NCBI GenBank assembly: GCA_013178095.1
Contig: JABLXK010000003.1
Coordinates: 186,001 to 250,000, forward strand
Direction: 5' to 3'
DNA: 64,000 bases
Source of the DNA: Anaerolineae bacterium
GTDB taxonomy: Bacteria; Chloroflexota; Anaerolineae; Anaerolineales; Anaerolineaceae
Position numbers and translations under genes: made by a program. Positions 9,457 to 18,051 of this stretch are shown one piece after another. Within the stretch, counting starts at the first letter, position 1. The number at the start of each line of letters is the position of its first letter. A model generated the notes under the pieces. It had not been told where the DNA came from. It ran no database searches and saw only the letters and a program-made list of their open reading frames with translations.

Positions 9457-9485
9457 ATTTTACCATTTTTCACCCGCAATACCAA
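9457..9485 (-). promoter_or_regulatory. Sigma-70-type promoter for the epimerase/GH130 operon
   Basis: On the minus strand the -35 box TTGGTA (9480-9485) is separated by exactly 17 bases from the -10 box TAAAAT (9457-9462). The predicted transcription start falls at the near edge of the palindromic operator. Confidence 0.55.
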
Positions 9486-9529
9486 CTCGCCGCATTGCCC
9501 GCATAGTAAAATCAAGGTAAGAGGTAAAC

Positions 9530-12307
9530 ATGCCCAAGACCCTTTATCTGATCGATGGACACGCGCTGGCTTACCGCGCGTATTTTGCCATGCTGACCAC
9601 CGGTTCGCGCTTTCAAACTACCAGCGGTGAACCGACCGCGGCCACCTTTGGCTTTACCAATATCCTGATGAGCATCCTGGAAAAAGATAAACCGGATTAT
9701 TTGGCGGTGGCTTTCGACACCGGCAAGACTTTCCGCAATGATCGCTACCCGGAATACAAGGCCACGCGCGCCAAGATGCCGGATGACCTGATCGTGCAGG
9801 TAGAGCGCATCCGCCAGGTGGTGGACGCTTTCAATATCCCCCGCCTGGAAAAAGAAGGTTTCGAGGCCGATGACGTACTGGGATCGGTCGCACGCCAGGC
9901 GGCGGAAAAAGGCCTGGGCGTGAAAATTGTCACCGGCGACCGCGACCTGCTGCAACTGGTGGACGAACGCATCGTGGTCAACCTGGCCGGAGGAAAGCTC
10001 TCCGAAGCGCAGGACTTTTTCGCGGAAGACGTGGTCAAGAAAATGGGAGTAAAGCCCTCGCAGGTGGTGGACCTGAAAGCCCTGATCGGCGACACTTCGG
10101 ATAACATCCCGGGCGTCAAGGGCATCGGCGAGAAGACCGCCGGCAAACTGCTGGAGCAATACCCCACACTGGATGATATTTACGCCCATCTGGGCGAGAT
10201 TCCCGGGCGCACCGGTAAGCTGCTGGAAGAAGGCAAAGAAAGCGCCTATCTGAGCTACGACCTGGCGAAGATCCACACCGATCTGGACGTGCAGCTTGAT
10301 TTGGAACAGGCGCGCACCGACAACATGGATATCAGCCGCGTCACCGACCTGTTCCGCGAACTGCAATTCCGCACGCTCACCTCGCGCCTGGAAACGCTCT
10401 TGAACAAAGGCGTGATCGGCAGCGGCGCGCAACTGGCTCTGTTCGGCGAGGAACCGGTCAAACTGGGCTTGCCGCCCAAGTATGAATTGAACGTCACTGT
10501 GGTGGATTCGGAAGAGAAATTGAAGGATCTGCAGGCGGTTTTGAAGAACGCCCGTCAAATTTCCTTTGATACCGAGACCACTTCCACCGATCCCATGCGC
10601 GCCTCACTGGTGGGAATTTCGCTGGCGGTTGAGACCGGCAGCGCCTACTATATCCCGGTCGGGCACGTGGGTTCCGCCGCGCAGCTTCCCGTGGAAAAAG
10701 TGCTGGACGCACTGCGCCCGGCTTTCACGGATGCGCTCATCCCCAAGATCGGGCATAACCTTAAATACGACTGCCTGTCCCTGCGCTGTGCCGGGCTGGA
10801 AGTTGCCCCGCTCACCTTCGATACCATGATTGCCGCCTGGGTGGCTGAGCCGGACAGCCGCCGCCTGGGTTTGAAAGCCATGGCCGAGTCGGAACTGAAC
10901 ATCAGCATGACTCACATCGAGGAGTTGATCGGCAAGGGCAGCAGGCAGTTGACCATGGACATGGTGGCGATTGAAGATGTGGCGCCTTACGCAGGGGCGG
11001 ATGCCGAGATTCCCCTGCGCTTGATGCCCATCCTGAAAAAGCGCCTCGAAGACCAGAATCTGCTGACCGTTTTCGAAAAGATTGAGATGCCGCTCATCCC
11101 GGTGCTGATCGATATGGAATATACCGGTATCGCGGTAGACGCGGAATTTCTAACAAATTACTCCAAGGAACTCAGCCGGCGTATGCTGGAACTACAAAAA
11201 GAGATCTATAAGCTGGTAGGGTACGATTTCAACATCAATTCCACCCAGCAGCTTTCCAAAGCTCTGTTCGAAACCCTGCACCTCACTCCGCCGGATTCGG
11301 GGAACAAAACCAAGAGCGGGCAATTCTCCACGGCGGCCGGCGTGCTGGACGAAATGAAAGACCAGCACAAGGTGGTGGAGCTGCTGCTCGAATTCCGCGA
11401 GATCTCCAAACTGGTTTCCACCTACCTGGAAGCGTTGCCCAAACAGATCAACCCGCGCACGGGGCGCGTGCACACTTCTTTCAACCAGACAGGCTCGGTC
11501 ACCGGGCGCCTGGCTTCCTCAGACCCCAACCTGCAGAACATCCCTACGCGCACGGAGTTGGGCAATCAGGTGCGGCGCGGCTTTATTGCCGTGCCCGGCA
11601 CGCTGCTGCTCTCGGTGGATTACTCGCAGATCGAGCTGCGCATCGTGGCGCACATGGCGAATGACCAGTCCATGCTGGCGGCTTTTCGCGCCGGGCAGGA
11701 CATCCACGCCACCACCGCGGCGGCCATTTACGGCGTGCCGCTGGAGCAGGTCACCAAAGAGCAGCGCCGCCACGCCAAGGCCATCAACTTCGGGCTGATC
11801 TATGGCATGAGCGCTTTCGGCCTGAGCCGCTCCACCGACCTGACCCTGGCCGAGGCGGAGAATTTCGTCAAAGCCTATTTCACCAAGTTCCCGGGCGTGA
11901 AAGCCTACCTGGATGGCATCCGCAAACAAGCCGCCGAGCGCGGCTACGTGGAGACCATGCTGGGGCGGCGGCGCTACTTCCCTGAGCTGCGCAACCCGCC
12001 CACGCCGCAGGTGCGGGCGCGCGCCGAACGCGAAGCCATCAACGCGCCCATTCAGGGCACGGCCGCTGACATTCTCAAGGTAGCCATGATCCGCCTGCCG
12101 GATGAATTGAAGCGCAACCATCTCAGCTCGCGCATGCTGCTGCAAGTGCACGATGAGCTGCTGCTGGAATGCCCGAAAGATGAACTGCAGAAGACAGTCG
12201 AAGTGGTCAGCCGCACTATGCAGAACGCTTACCAGCTTTCCATTCCGCTGGAAACAGACGCTGCCTGGGGCAGCAATTGGAGCGATTTGCACGGAGACGC
12301 GAAGTAA
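9530..12307 (+). CDS. polA: DNA polymerase I
   Basis: A full-length 925-residue family A polymerase acting in Okazaki-fragment maturation and repair. The 5'-3' exonuclease covers about residues 1-290 (LYLIDGHALAYRAYFA at the start, KALIGDTSDNIPGVKGIG further on). The 3'-5' proofreading domain appears active: FDTETTS near 347, GHNLKYDCLS near 407 and YAGADAE near 488 supply the acidic residues. Polymerase motif A (SVDYSQIELR, near 697), motif B (RRHAKAINFGLIYG, near 745) and motif C (VHDE, near 873) are intact. An AGAGGT Shine-Dalgarno precedes the ATG. It is divergent from the epimerase operon, so the short 9393-9529 gap probably carries both promoters. Confidence 0.97.
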   Translation: MPKTLYLIDGHALAYRAYFAMLTTGSRFQTTSGEPTAATFGFTNILMSILEKDKPDYLAVAFDTGKTFRNDRYPEYKATRAKMPDDLIVQVERIRQVVDAFNIPRLEKEGFEADDVLGSVARQAAEKGLGVKIVTGDRDLLQLVDERIVVNLAGGKLSEAQDFFAEDVVKKMGVKPSQVVDLKALIGDTSDNIPGVKGIGEKTAGKLLEQYPTLDDIYAHLGEIPGRTGKLLEEGKESAYLSYDLAKIHTDLDVQLDLEQARTDNMDISRVTDLFRELQFRTLTSRLETLLNKGVIGSGAQLALFGEEPVKLGLPPKYELNVTVVDSEEKLKDLQAVLKNARQISFDTETTSTDPMRASLVGISLAVETGSAYYIPVGHVGSAAQLPVEKVLDALRPAFTDALIPKIGHNLKYDCLSLRCAGLEVAPLTFDTMIAAWVAEPDSRRLGLKAMAESELNISMTHIEELIGKGSRQLTMDMVAIEDVAPYAGADAEIPLRLMPILKKRLEDQNLLTVFEKIEMPLIPVLIDMEYTGIAVDAEFLTNYSKELSRRMLELQKEIYKLVGYDFNINSTQQLSKALFETLHLTPPDSGNKTKSGQFSTAAGVLDEMKDQHKVVELLLEFREISKLVSTYLEALPKQINPRTGRVHTSFNQTGSVTGRLASSDPNLQNIPTRTELGNQVRRGFIAVPGTLLLSVDYSQIELRIVAHMANDQSMLAAFRAGQDIHATTAAAIYGVPLEQVTKEQRRHAKAINFGLIYGMSAFGLSRSTDLTLAEAENFVKAYFTKFPGVKAYLDGIRKQAAERGYVETMLGRRRYFPELRNPPTPQVRARAEREAINAPIQGTAADILKVAMIRLPDELKRNHLSSRMLLQVHDELLLECPKDELQKTVEVVSRTMQNAYQLSIPLETDAAWGSNWSDLHGDAK

Positions 12308-13054
12308 CCCCCAAAAACGAAATGAGTGTCAGGAATTCAATTGCACTCCTGGAAAGTGTGCGAGGCTTACTTTGACGCAATTCCTGTAAACATAAGTACA
12401 TTTGGTCGCGTCGTCGCTACGCTCCTTGCGGAAAAAGCTTTTTGCTTGAATTTGCGAGACCGGTCATTATCCGCTTGAGGATATTGCGAATGCCATTTCT
12501 CAGGTAACAGCGGGCAGACCCAAAAATGTCTTCGCGAATCCCGCATCAGCGGGGTGAAGCGATCTCACATGCGGAAGTCGTGATGATTCTGGACTAATAG
12601 AAAATTTTTGTATGACCATGAGATCGCCACTCGGCTTCGCCGCTCGCGAAATCACATATTAATTGTCATCGATTTTTATCCCGGTTGTTGCGAGATATGT
12701 GTAAGCACGCCGTATACGAAGCATCCTGGCAGGAATGCAATCTCGAATGACAGATGATATTAATGCTTTATATGCAACTCATCGATGGGTCTTGAAAGCT
12801 TTCTTAATTGAAGAAGCATAGCCATTTTTTACCATTGCATGCTTGAAAATCTATACAAAAAAAGTTGTTCTAAATATGAGTATGCGGGTCTATCTTTAGC
12901 GTGAGAATGCTTCGACCCGCTAAAGCGGGTCTCCGCAATGGCATATCGATAATATTGATACGGGCGAAGTGTGGACAAACTGAATTATCTATGTGAATTC
13001 AGATAAAAGACAACGTCTGTTTCTGTTTTATCTGTGTTTATCTGTGGTAAATAC
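12308..13054. other. Long non-coding, decayed-looking interval
   Basis: About 750 bases without a convincing gene. It has many stops in all frames, a perfect hairpin at 12914-12931 (GACCCGCT/AGCGGGTC), and a GAGATCGC...CTCGCGAAATCAC stretch (12619-12656) of the same style as the dispersed GAGATTGCTTCG...CTCGCAATGAC repeat at 61.8 kb. At about 12450-12520 one frame reads GHYPLEDIANAISQVTAGRP, which resembles the tail of a zinc-type alcohol dehydrogenase, but it is too short and isolated to call. The right end (about 13013-13050) is a run of TTATCTGTGTTTATCTGTGG-like units. Confidence 0.5.
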
Positions 13055-13750
13055 CTACACCACCGCCGGGCGCGAGTAGCGGATGGGCAGGTGCAAGTGA
13101 CCGGTCTCGTTGAAGCAGCGCACAATAACGCGGCTCTCCACGAAATCGACGATGCTGATGGAGGTGTTTTCGATGGAAATGAAAATGGGCTGCTCCAGCG
13201 GAAAACCCAGGTAATAGGCGAACATATACTTGATAAAGCCGCCGTGTGAAACGGCCGCCACGCATTTGCCTTTGTGTTTTTCAAGCAATTGATCGGTAAA
13301 ATGCGCCACGCGAGCGCGGATTTGGGCGATGCTTTCGCCGCCCGGGTAGGCGGGCTTGCCCAATCCCTGGATGGATGGCAGGCTATAGAGTGCGTTGATC
13401 TGATTATAGAAGTCCGGGGCGAGGGTTTTCAGGTCCGTGAAACTCTCGTTTTCGATATCCCCGAAACCCAGCTCGGCCAGGTCGGGGGTGGCTTCGACCT
13501 CGAGGCCGTATTTGCGTGCTACAAACTGCGCGGTTTCCACGGCGCGGGGATAGGGGCTGGTGAAGATATGGTCGATGGCGTACAAGTCGTAGAGCGTTTC
13601 CGCCAGTTCTGCAGCCTGGCGGCGGCCTTCATCGTCCAGAGGGGTCGCGGTGTTGCCTTGCATTTTTCCCGCCACGTTCAAAGCCGTCTGGGCGTGGCGC
13701 AGGATGAACAGCCGGGTGAAATCCGGATTGTGGGGAATGCGGTTATTCAT
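13055..13750 (-). CDS. Histidine phosphatase (phosphoglycerate mutase-like) family protein
   Basis: A 231-residue member of the histidine phosphatase superfamily. The phospho-accepting His is in FILRHAQTALN (the RHG motif, here RHA), and the second catalytic His in AVSHGGFIKYM. Conserved TPLDDEGRRQAAELA and FTSPYPRAVETA segments support the fold. Such proteins are usually broad phosphatases rather than glycolytic mutases, and the substrate cannot be predicted. The start at 13750 was chosen because it gives the usual short N-terminus before the RHA motif and begins just after the upstream stop; the open frame extends another 46 codons into that gene. It is probably the last gene of the primosome run. 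Confidence 0.85.
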   Translation of the reverse strand: MNNRIPHNPDFTRLFILRHAQTALNVAGKMQGNTATPLDDEGRRQAAELAETLYDLYAIDHIFTSPYPRAVETAQFVARKYGLEVEATPDLAELGFGDIENESFTDLKTLAPDFYNQINALYSLPSIQGLGKPAYPGGESIAQIRARVAHFTDQLLEKHKGKCVAAVSHGGFIKYMFAYYLGFPLEQPIFISIENTSISIVDFVESRVIVRCFNETGHLHLPIRYSRPAVV

Positions 13751-13763
13751 TTGGTTGGTTTTT

Positions 13764-15173
13764 CTATGCTTTCTTGTTGATGGTCTTTCTGCTTGCGGCC
13801 TGTGTTTTATACGCCGGTACGATGATTTTGTAAAGCCTGCAAACCCTTTCATCCAGCATGCGGCTGCGAATGCGCGGGTCAATTTCATCCAGCGAGGAGG
13901 TGGTGGTGATCACAGTTGGCAGGCGCGTTTCATATCGGAAATTCAACACCTGGAAAAGCTTTTCACGCGCCCAGGGAGTGGTGTTCTGCGTGCCCAAATC
14001 GTCCAGAATCAATAATGGGGCGGTGCGGATTTGTGAGAACACATTATCGTATGAAACCGTGCTGGTGGGGCTGAAGGTGGCGCGCAGGTGATCCAGTAGA
14101 TCGGGCACGACCGCAAAGATGGGATCGTCGCCCAGGGCGGCGCGGTAGTGGCCGATAGCAGCCGCCAGGTGGGTCTTGCCTGTGCCATAGGTGCCCATCA
14201 ATACCAGCCAGCCGTCCGGGTGCTCGGCGAATTGCTGCGCGGCATAGAAAGCGCCATCCAGGCTTTTCTGTTCATCCGCCGGCAGGTTTTCGTTTTTGCG
14301 CGCGCTGAATTTATCGAAAGTGCGGTGATCGCTGATGTGCGCCAGCGAAGAAATCGGCGAAGCGGCGCTATCCTGCAGCGGATTGCGAAAATCGGGAGCA
14401 TCGATCTGGATGCGGATGACCAACTCACGGTCTTGCAGGCGCGAGCTGACGCGCTCGTCGATCTCACTCAAACTGACATTGGTGGTGATCACGGTGGGCA
14501 ACCGTTGCGTATAGCGGTGATTGATAATCTGGAATAATTTCTCACGCGCCCAGGGGGTGGCGTTTTGGGTGCCCAGGTCGTCCAGCACCAGCAGGCGCAC
14601 GTTCTTGATCTCTTCGAAACGTTCCTCATAGCTGACATCCGCAGTGCCGAAACTGTAGCGCAGCCAGTCCAGCAGGTCGGGTACAGTCAGGAACAGCGTT
14701 TCCACGCCCAGCGAGATCACCTGATTGGCAATGGCAGCCGCCAGATGGGTTTTGCCGCAGCCGTAGCTGCCCATCAACAACAGCCAGCCGTTCAAGTGTC
14801 CTGCATAATTTTTAGCGGTGTTGTAGGCGAATTCCAGGGTTTTGTTGGTTTTCCCCTGATTGTCGTGACCGCAGACATCGAAACCTTCGAAGGTCATATC
14901 CTTGAAGGCCTGCAGGTTGCTGACCTGGTACAAGCGCTGCACGCTGGCGCGCTGGTAGTTTTCTTTCTGACATTGGCAGACTTCCAGGATGCCGAAATTG
15001 GGATCGTCCACCGGCAGGTCGCGGCGCACGTAACCGATGCCGCCGCAAATGGGGCAGACATCCGCTTTATCGGCAGCGGCATTCTTTTTCTTTTTAGTGT
15101 TGTCCGATGTCTCCATATTCGCCTTTGAGGTATCGGCGGTGATCTTCCTGATCGTCTCTCCGATTGGCTCCAT
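13764..15173 (-). CDS. Tandem DnaC/DnaI-like AAA+ ATPase (helicase-loader type)
   Basis: A 469-residue protein with two DnaC/IstB-type AAA+ ATPase domains in one chain. An N-terminal four-Cys zinc module (CPICGGIGY, then CQC) precedes the first Walker A, MGSYGCGKTHLAAAI (near 134), and Walker B, LLVLDDLGTQ. The second Walker A, MGTYGTGKTHLAAAI (near 325), is followed by a second LLILDDLGTQ. Both copies keep a downstream Arg-containing SRLQDRE / SRMLDER segment. Known loaders have one such domain; a fused pair would form a built-in dimer. It sits directly after a DnaD-domain gene and dnaB, so helicase loading is likely. The start at 15173 has AGGAGG nine bases upstream but overlaps the DnaD gene by 80 bases; ATG 15116 with AAAGG is a credible alternative. 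Confidence 0.85.
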   Translation of the reverse strand: MEPIGETIRKITADTSKANMETSDNTKKKKNAAADKADVCPICGGIGYVRRDLPVDDPNFGILEVCQCQKENYQRASVQRLYQVSNLQAFKDMTFEGFDVCGHDNQGKTNKTLEFAYNTAKNYAGHLNGWLLLMGSYGCGKTHLAAAIANQVISLGVETLFLTVPDLLDWLRYSFGTADVSYEERFEEIKNVRLLVLDDLGTQNATPWAREKLFQIINHRYTQRLPTVITTNVSLSEIDERVSSRLQDRELVIRIQIDAPDFRNPLQDSAASPISSLAHISDHRTFDKFSARKNENLPADEQKSLDGAFYAAQQFAEHPDGWLVLMGTYGTGKTHLAAAIGHYRAALGDDPIFAVVPDLLDHLRATFSPTSTVSYDNVFSQIRTAPLLILDDLGTQNTTPWAREKLFQVLNFRYETRLPTVITTTSSLDEIDPRIRSRMLDERVCRLYKIIVPAYKTQAASRKTINKKA

Positions 15174-15786
15174 CTTTTCCTTCCTCCTGCCAGCGTTTTA
15201 AAATACCTTCCACGTATTTCCAACGCCGCACGTTATTTTTCACTGCCAATTGCAGCGCTTCTTCGATCCAGCCTGGCGGGTAGGTGGCCTGCGCGTCGCG
15301 CAGGGTATCCGCGATAATGGGCGTGAGCGGACCGATATTCTCTTCGTAAAGCTGGAAGAGGTTAGGCTGCAGGCTCTCCAGCGTGGGCTTTGCGGCCGGA
15401 TCAACCGGTTGGCCCTGGCGGAACAGCTCGGCTGCTGCCCGCCCGCGCGGGCTGTTGATAAAGTAGGCAGGGCCGCCGGCTGGCTGGTCAGCCGCCTCGA
15501 TCAAGCTGCCGCGCGCGGCAGCCCGCTGCAGGCATTGGCTGAGAACCTGCTGCAGGTTTTGACTGCCGACTTCCAAACCCCGTGTGAACTGTTCATCCAG
15601 CAGAATATCCTGCAAGCGGAAAGCGGCGCCAAAATCTCCCAGCCGGTAAGCGCTCCACAATAAGTAAATGGTGACTTTCAGCTCGTTGAGATCGTCAATG
15701 GCCGGCAGCAGCTCGCTGAAGAATTGATCCGGCAGCGCGCTGAACTTTTTTTTGCCTTCCTCGAATCCTTGAAATTTGTTATCCAT
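15094..15786 (-). CDS. DnaD-domain primosome protein
   Basis: A 230-residue protein whose residues from about 145 to 205 (LYEENIGPLTPIIADTL, then YPPGWIEEAL and NVRRWKYVEGILKRW) match the DnaD/DnaB C-terminal domain of Gram-positive primosome proteins and phage replisome organisers. The N-terminal half (LPDQFFSELLPAIDDL) looks like the DnaD winged-helix oligomerisation domain. The role inferred from family and position is remodelling of DNA during helicase loading at origins or restart sites. It begins 9 bases after dnaB ends and overlaps the tandem ATPase gene, so the three are very likely co-translated. The tail past about residue 210 is charged and may be disordered. Confidence 0.85.
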   Translation of the reverse strand: MDNKFQGFEEGKKKFSALPDQFFSELLPAIDDLNELKVTIYLLWSAYRLGDFGAAFRLQDILLDEQFTRGLEVGSQNLQQVLSQCLQRAAARGSLIEAADQPAGGPAYFINSPRGRAAAELFRQGQPVDPAAKPTLESLQPNLFQLYEENIGPLTPIIADTLRDAQATYPPGWIEEALQLAVKNNVRRWKYVEGILKRWQEEGKDGANRRDDQEDHRRYLKGEYGDIGQH

Positions 15787-15795
15787 GGCGAACGC

Positions 15796-17154
15796 TTACT
15801 TGACGGTAGCCACGTCGTAAAATTGGGCCAGGTTTTTAATGAACACCATCTCAATATCACGGGTGGGGCCATTGCGGTGCTTGGCGACCATCAGTTCGAT
15901 CAGTTCCTTGTCCTGGGCGCCGCCCGGGATATCTTCCTTTTTGTGAATGAACATGACGATGTCGGCATCCTGCTCCAGGCTGCCGGATTCGCGCAGGTCG
16001 GAGAGCATGGGCTTTTTATCGGTGCGCTGCTCGACTGCGCGCGAGAGCTGCGCGGCAGCCAGCACTGGCACGTTCAGCTCGCGGGCCAGGGTTTTCAGGT
16101 TACGCGAGATATATGAGACTTCCTGCACGCGGTTGTCGTTGCGCGTGTCGCCGGACATCAACTGGATGTAGTCCACCAGGATCAGGTCGATGTGATGCTC
16201 CAGGTGCAGCCGGCGGCACTTGGTGCGCATCTGGATGGGCGTCAGAGCCGGCGTATCGTCAAGGTAAATTTTCGAATTGCTCAAATTTTCCATCGACTGG
16301 GTGAGGATATCCCAATGATCGTCCTGAATTTTGCCGGAACGCAATTCCTGAGTGTTAATGCCGGTATCCTGCGCGATCATGCGCTGCACCAATTGCTCGT
16401 TGGACATTTCCAGCGAGAACATGGCTACGTGCTTTTTGTGTTTGAGGGCGGCGTTTTTGGCGATGGTCAGCAGGAAACCGGTCTTGCCGGTTCCCGGGCG
16501 GCCGGCGATGATCAGCAGGTCGGAACGCTGCAATCCGCCAAGTAATTTATCCAGATCAGTCAATCCGGTGGGTACGCCGAAGATCTCGTCGCTGCGCTGC
16601 GAGAGCATGGAAACGCGGTCATAGTACTCGTCGATCACGTTTTGAATGGGCTGCAAGTCGCGGCGGATGCGCCGTTCGCTCAGGTCGAAGATGGATTTCT
16701 CGGCGCTGTTGATGATATCTTCAACCGGTTTCTCTTCCTGATAAGCCAACTTGGCCATTTCATTGGCGGCCGCCAGCATGCGCCGGCGTACGGAAGTCTC
16801 TTCGACGATGTGTGCGTAAGCGGCAGCATTCAGCGAGCTGGGCGTCTGGTTGATCAGCATCATCAGGTATGCCTGGCCGCCGATCTCCTCCAGTTGGCCG
16901 CGATTTTCCAATTCCTCGCTCAGGGTGAGAATGTCGATGGGGATACGGTTTTCGTGCAGATGAGTGAAGACTTCCCAGATCCAGCGGTTGCGGATGATGT
17001 AGAAATAATCGGCGTCCAGCACCTGGGCAACGTCGAAGTACGATTCCGGATTGATCAGCACGCTGCCCAGCACAGCTTCTTCCGCCTGTCGGTTGTGCGG
17101 CTGCGACTGGATAGTGCTGGAACTGGTTTCGGGGGTCTCAAAAAAGTCTTGCAT
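15796..17154 (-). CDS. dnaB: Replicative DNA helicase
   Basis: A 452-residue hexameric replicative helicase of standard length. The N-terminal helical domain (residues about 18-120) begins PHNRQAEEAVLGSVL. The RecA-like motor contains Walker A AGRPGTGKTGFLL (near 216) and Walker B DLILVDYIQLM, followed by AAQLSRAVEQR and SDLRESGSLEQDADIVMFIHK, the arginine-finger and H4 regions. There is no intein. It heads the dnaB, dnaD-like, dnaC-like run. A bifunctional-nuclease gene lies 32 bases upstream on the same strand. Confidence 0.97.
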   Translation of the reverse strand: MQDFFETPETSSSTIQSQPHNRQAEEAVLGSVLINPESYFDVAQVLDADYFYIIRNRWIWEVFTHLHENRIPIDILTLSEELENRGQLEEIGGQAYLMMLINQTPSSLNAAAYAHIVEETSVRRRMLAAANEMAKLAYQEEKPVEDIINSAEKSIFDLSERRIRRDLQPIQNVIDEYYDRVSMLSQRSDEIFGVPTGLTDLDKLLGGLQRSDLLIIAGRPGTGKTGFLLTIAKNAALKHKKHVAMFSLEMSNEQLVQRMIAQDTGINTQELRSGKIQDDHWDILTQSMENLSNSKIYLDDTPALTPIQMRTKCRRLHLEHHIDLILVDYIQLMSGDTRNDNRVQEVSYISRNLKTLARELNVPVLAAAQLSRAVEQRTDKKPMLSDLRESGSLEQDADIVMFIHKKEDIPGGAQDKELIELMVAKHRNGPTRDIEMVFIKNLAQFYDVATVK

Positions 17155-17186
17155 GGCTTGTCAGTTTTCCTGCGATCGCCAAGCGA

Positions 17187-17792
17187 TCATTTGTTTTCTG
17201 GAGAATCGTCGGTTTGGCTACCTTTTTCCTCGTCACCGGAATCGTCTTCGTCTTTATTCTTGAAATATTCCTCAAAAATTGACAGCCGTTCGTCATCAAA
17301 GGAAACTTTGGTGTCGCTCTCAGCCTCCACGGATGGCTTTCCCTCTCCTGCCGGGCTTTCTTCTTCGCTGGTTTCGTTGATCTCTTCCGGGATAATGCTG
17401 GCTTCGTCCATCACCTTGGAACTGACCAGGATGGGAACATGCGCGCGTACAGCGACGGCGATGGCGTCGGAGGGGCGGCTGTCCACTTCGATCTCCTTAC
17501 CATCCTTCTCGATCACCAGGGTTCCAAAGAAGATATCGTCCTTGAGCGCGCTGATTTCAACGCGCGTTAACCGCCCTCCCAATTGACCGATCATGCTGTT
17601 GAGCAGATCGTGAGTCTGCGGCCGCGAGACTTCGATTTCCTGCAGGGCGATGGTGATGGCTTCAGCTTCATAAGGCCCGATCCAGATCGGCAGGAAACGG
17701 TCAGCATCCACCTGCTTTAAAACCACGATACGCTGCTGGTTGGTCAGGCTGACCCTTAAGCTGTCAATTTTCACTTCGATTAGCTGTTGCAT
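17187..17792 (-). CDS. Bifunctional nuclease domain (DUF151) protein
   Basis: A 201-residue protein with the DUF151/bifunctional nuclease fold over about residues 1-130 (IGPYEAEAITIALQ, then PQTHDLLNSMIGQLGG and DSRPSDAIAVAVR), followed by a low-complexity acidic tail rich in Glu, Asp and Ser. Plant and Thermotoga relatives are linked to nuclease activity, but the bacterial function is poorly known. The ATG at 17792 is preferred over the upstream GTG because GGAGG stands five bases before it. It is probably the first gene of the dnaB operon, as its promoter would lie in the 17793-18051 gap. The acidic tail is much longer than in typical members and may mediate protein contacts. Confidence 0.85.
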   Translation of the reverse strand: MQQLIEVKIDSLRVSLTNQQRIVVLKQVDADRFLPIWIGPYEAEAITIALQEIEVSRPQTHDLLNSMIGQLGGRLTRVEISALKDDIFFGTLVIEKDGKEIEVDSRPSDAIAVAVRAHVPILVSSKVMDEASIIPEEINETSEEESPAGEGKPSVEAESDTKVSFDDERLSIFEEYFKNKDEDDSGDEEKGSQTDDSPENK

Positions 17793-18051
17793 GCCATCCT
17801 CCACCGATAATTTATTCTAACATGCCGCCGACCTAATCGAGTAATCCGGGTGTTATTTAAGATAGTGTATAATATTTTGCAACCGCAATATTTTAAGAAT
17901 TCCCTGTTTGTTTAATCTTTGCAGGCGAGGGGGAATCCGCGGGAAAATGTTTATACATTACAACCGTCGAATATTATTATAATAATTGGGAGAAGGATAT
18001 TCGCGTGAAGAATTGGTTGTGGTAAACTCAATTCCTTTGAGCGCAGTTTAT

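Noticed and set aside
12985..13284. A 99-codon minus-strand frame overlapping the histidine phosphatase gene
   Set aside because: It is an out-of-frame reading of the phosphatase C-terminus and the downstream repeat run.
13764..15786. Prophage or transposon origin of the DnaC/IstB-like and DnaD-like genes
   Set aside because: No integrase, portal, terminase or transposase lies nearby, and the genes follow the chromosomal dnaB with tight spacing.
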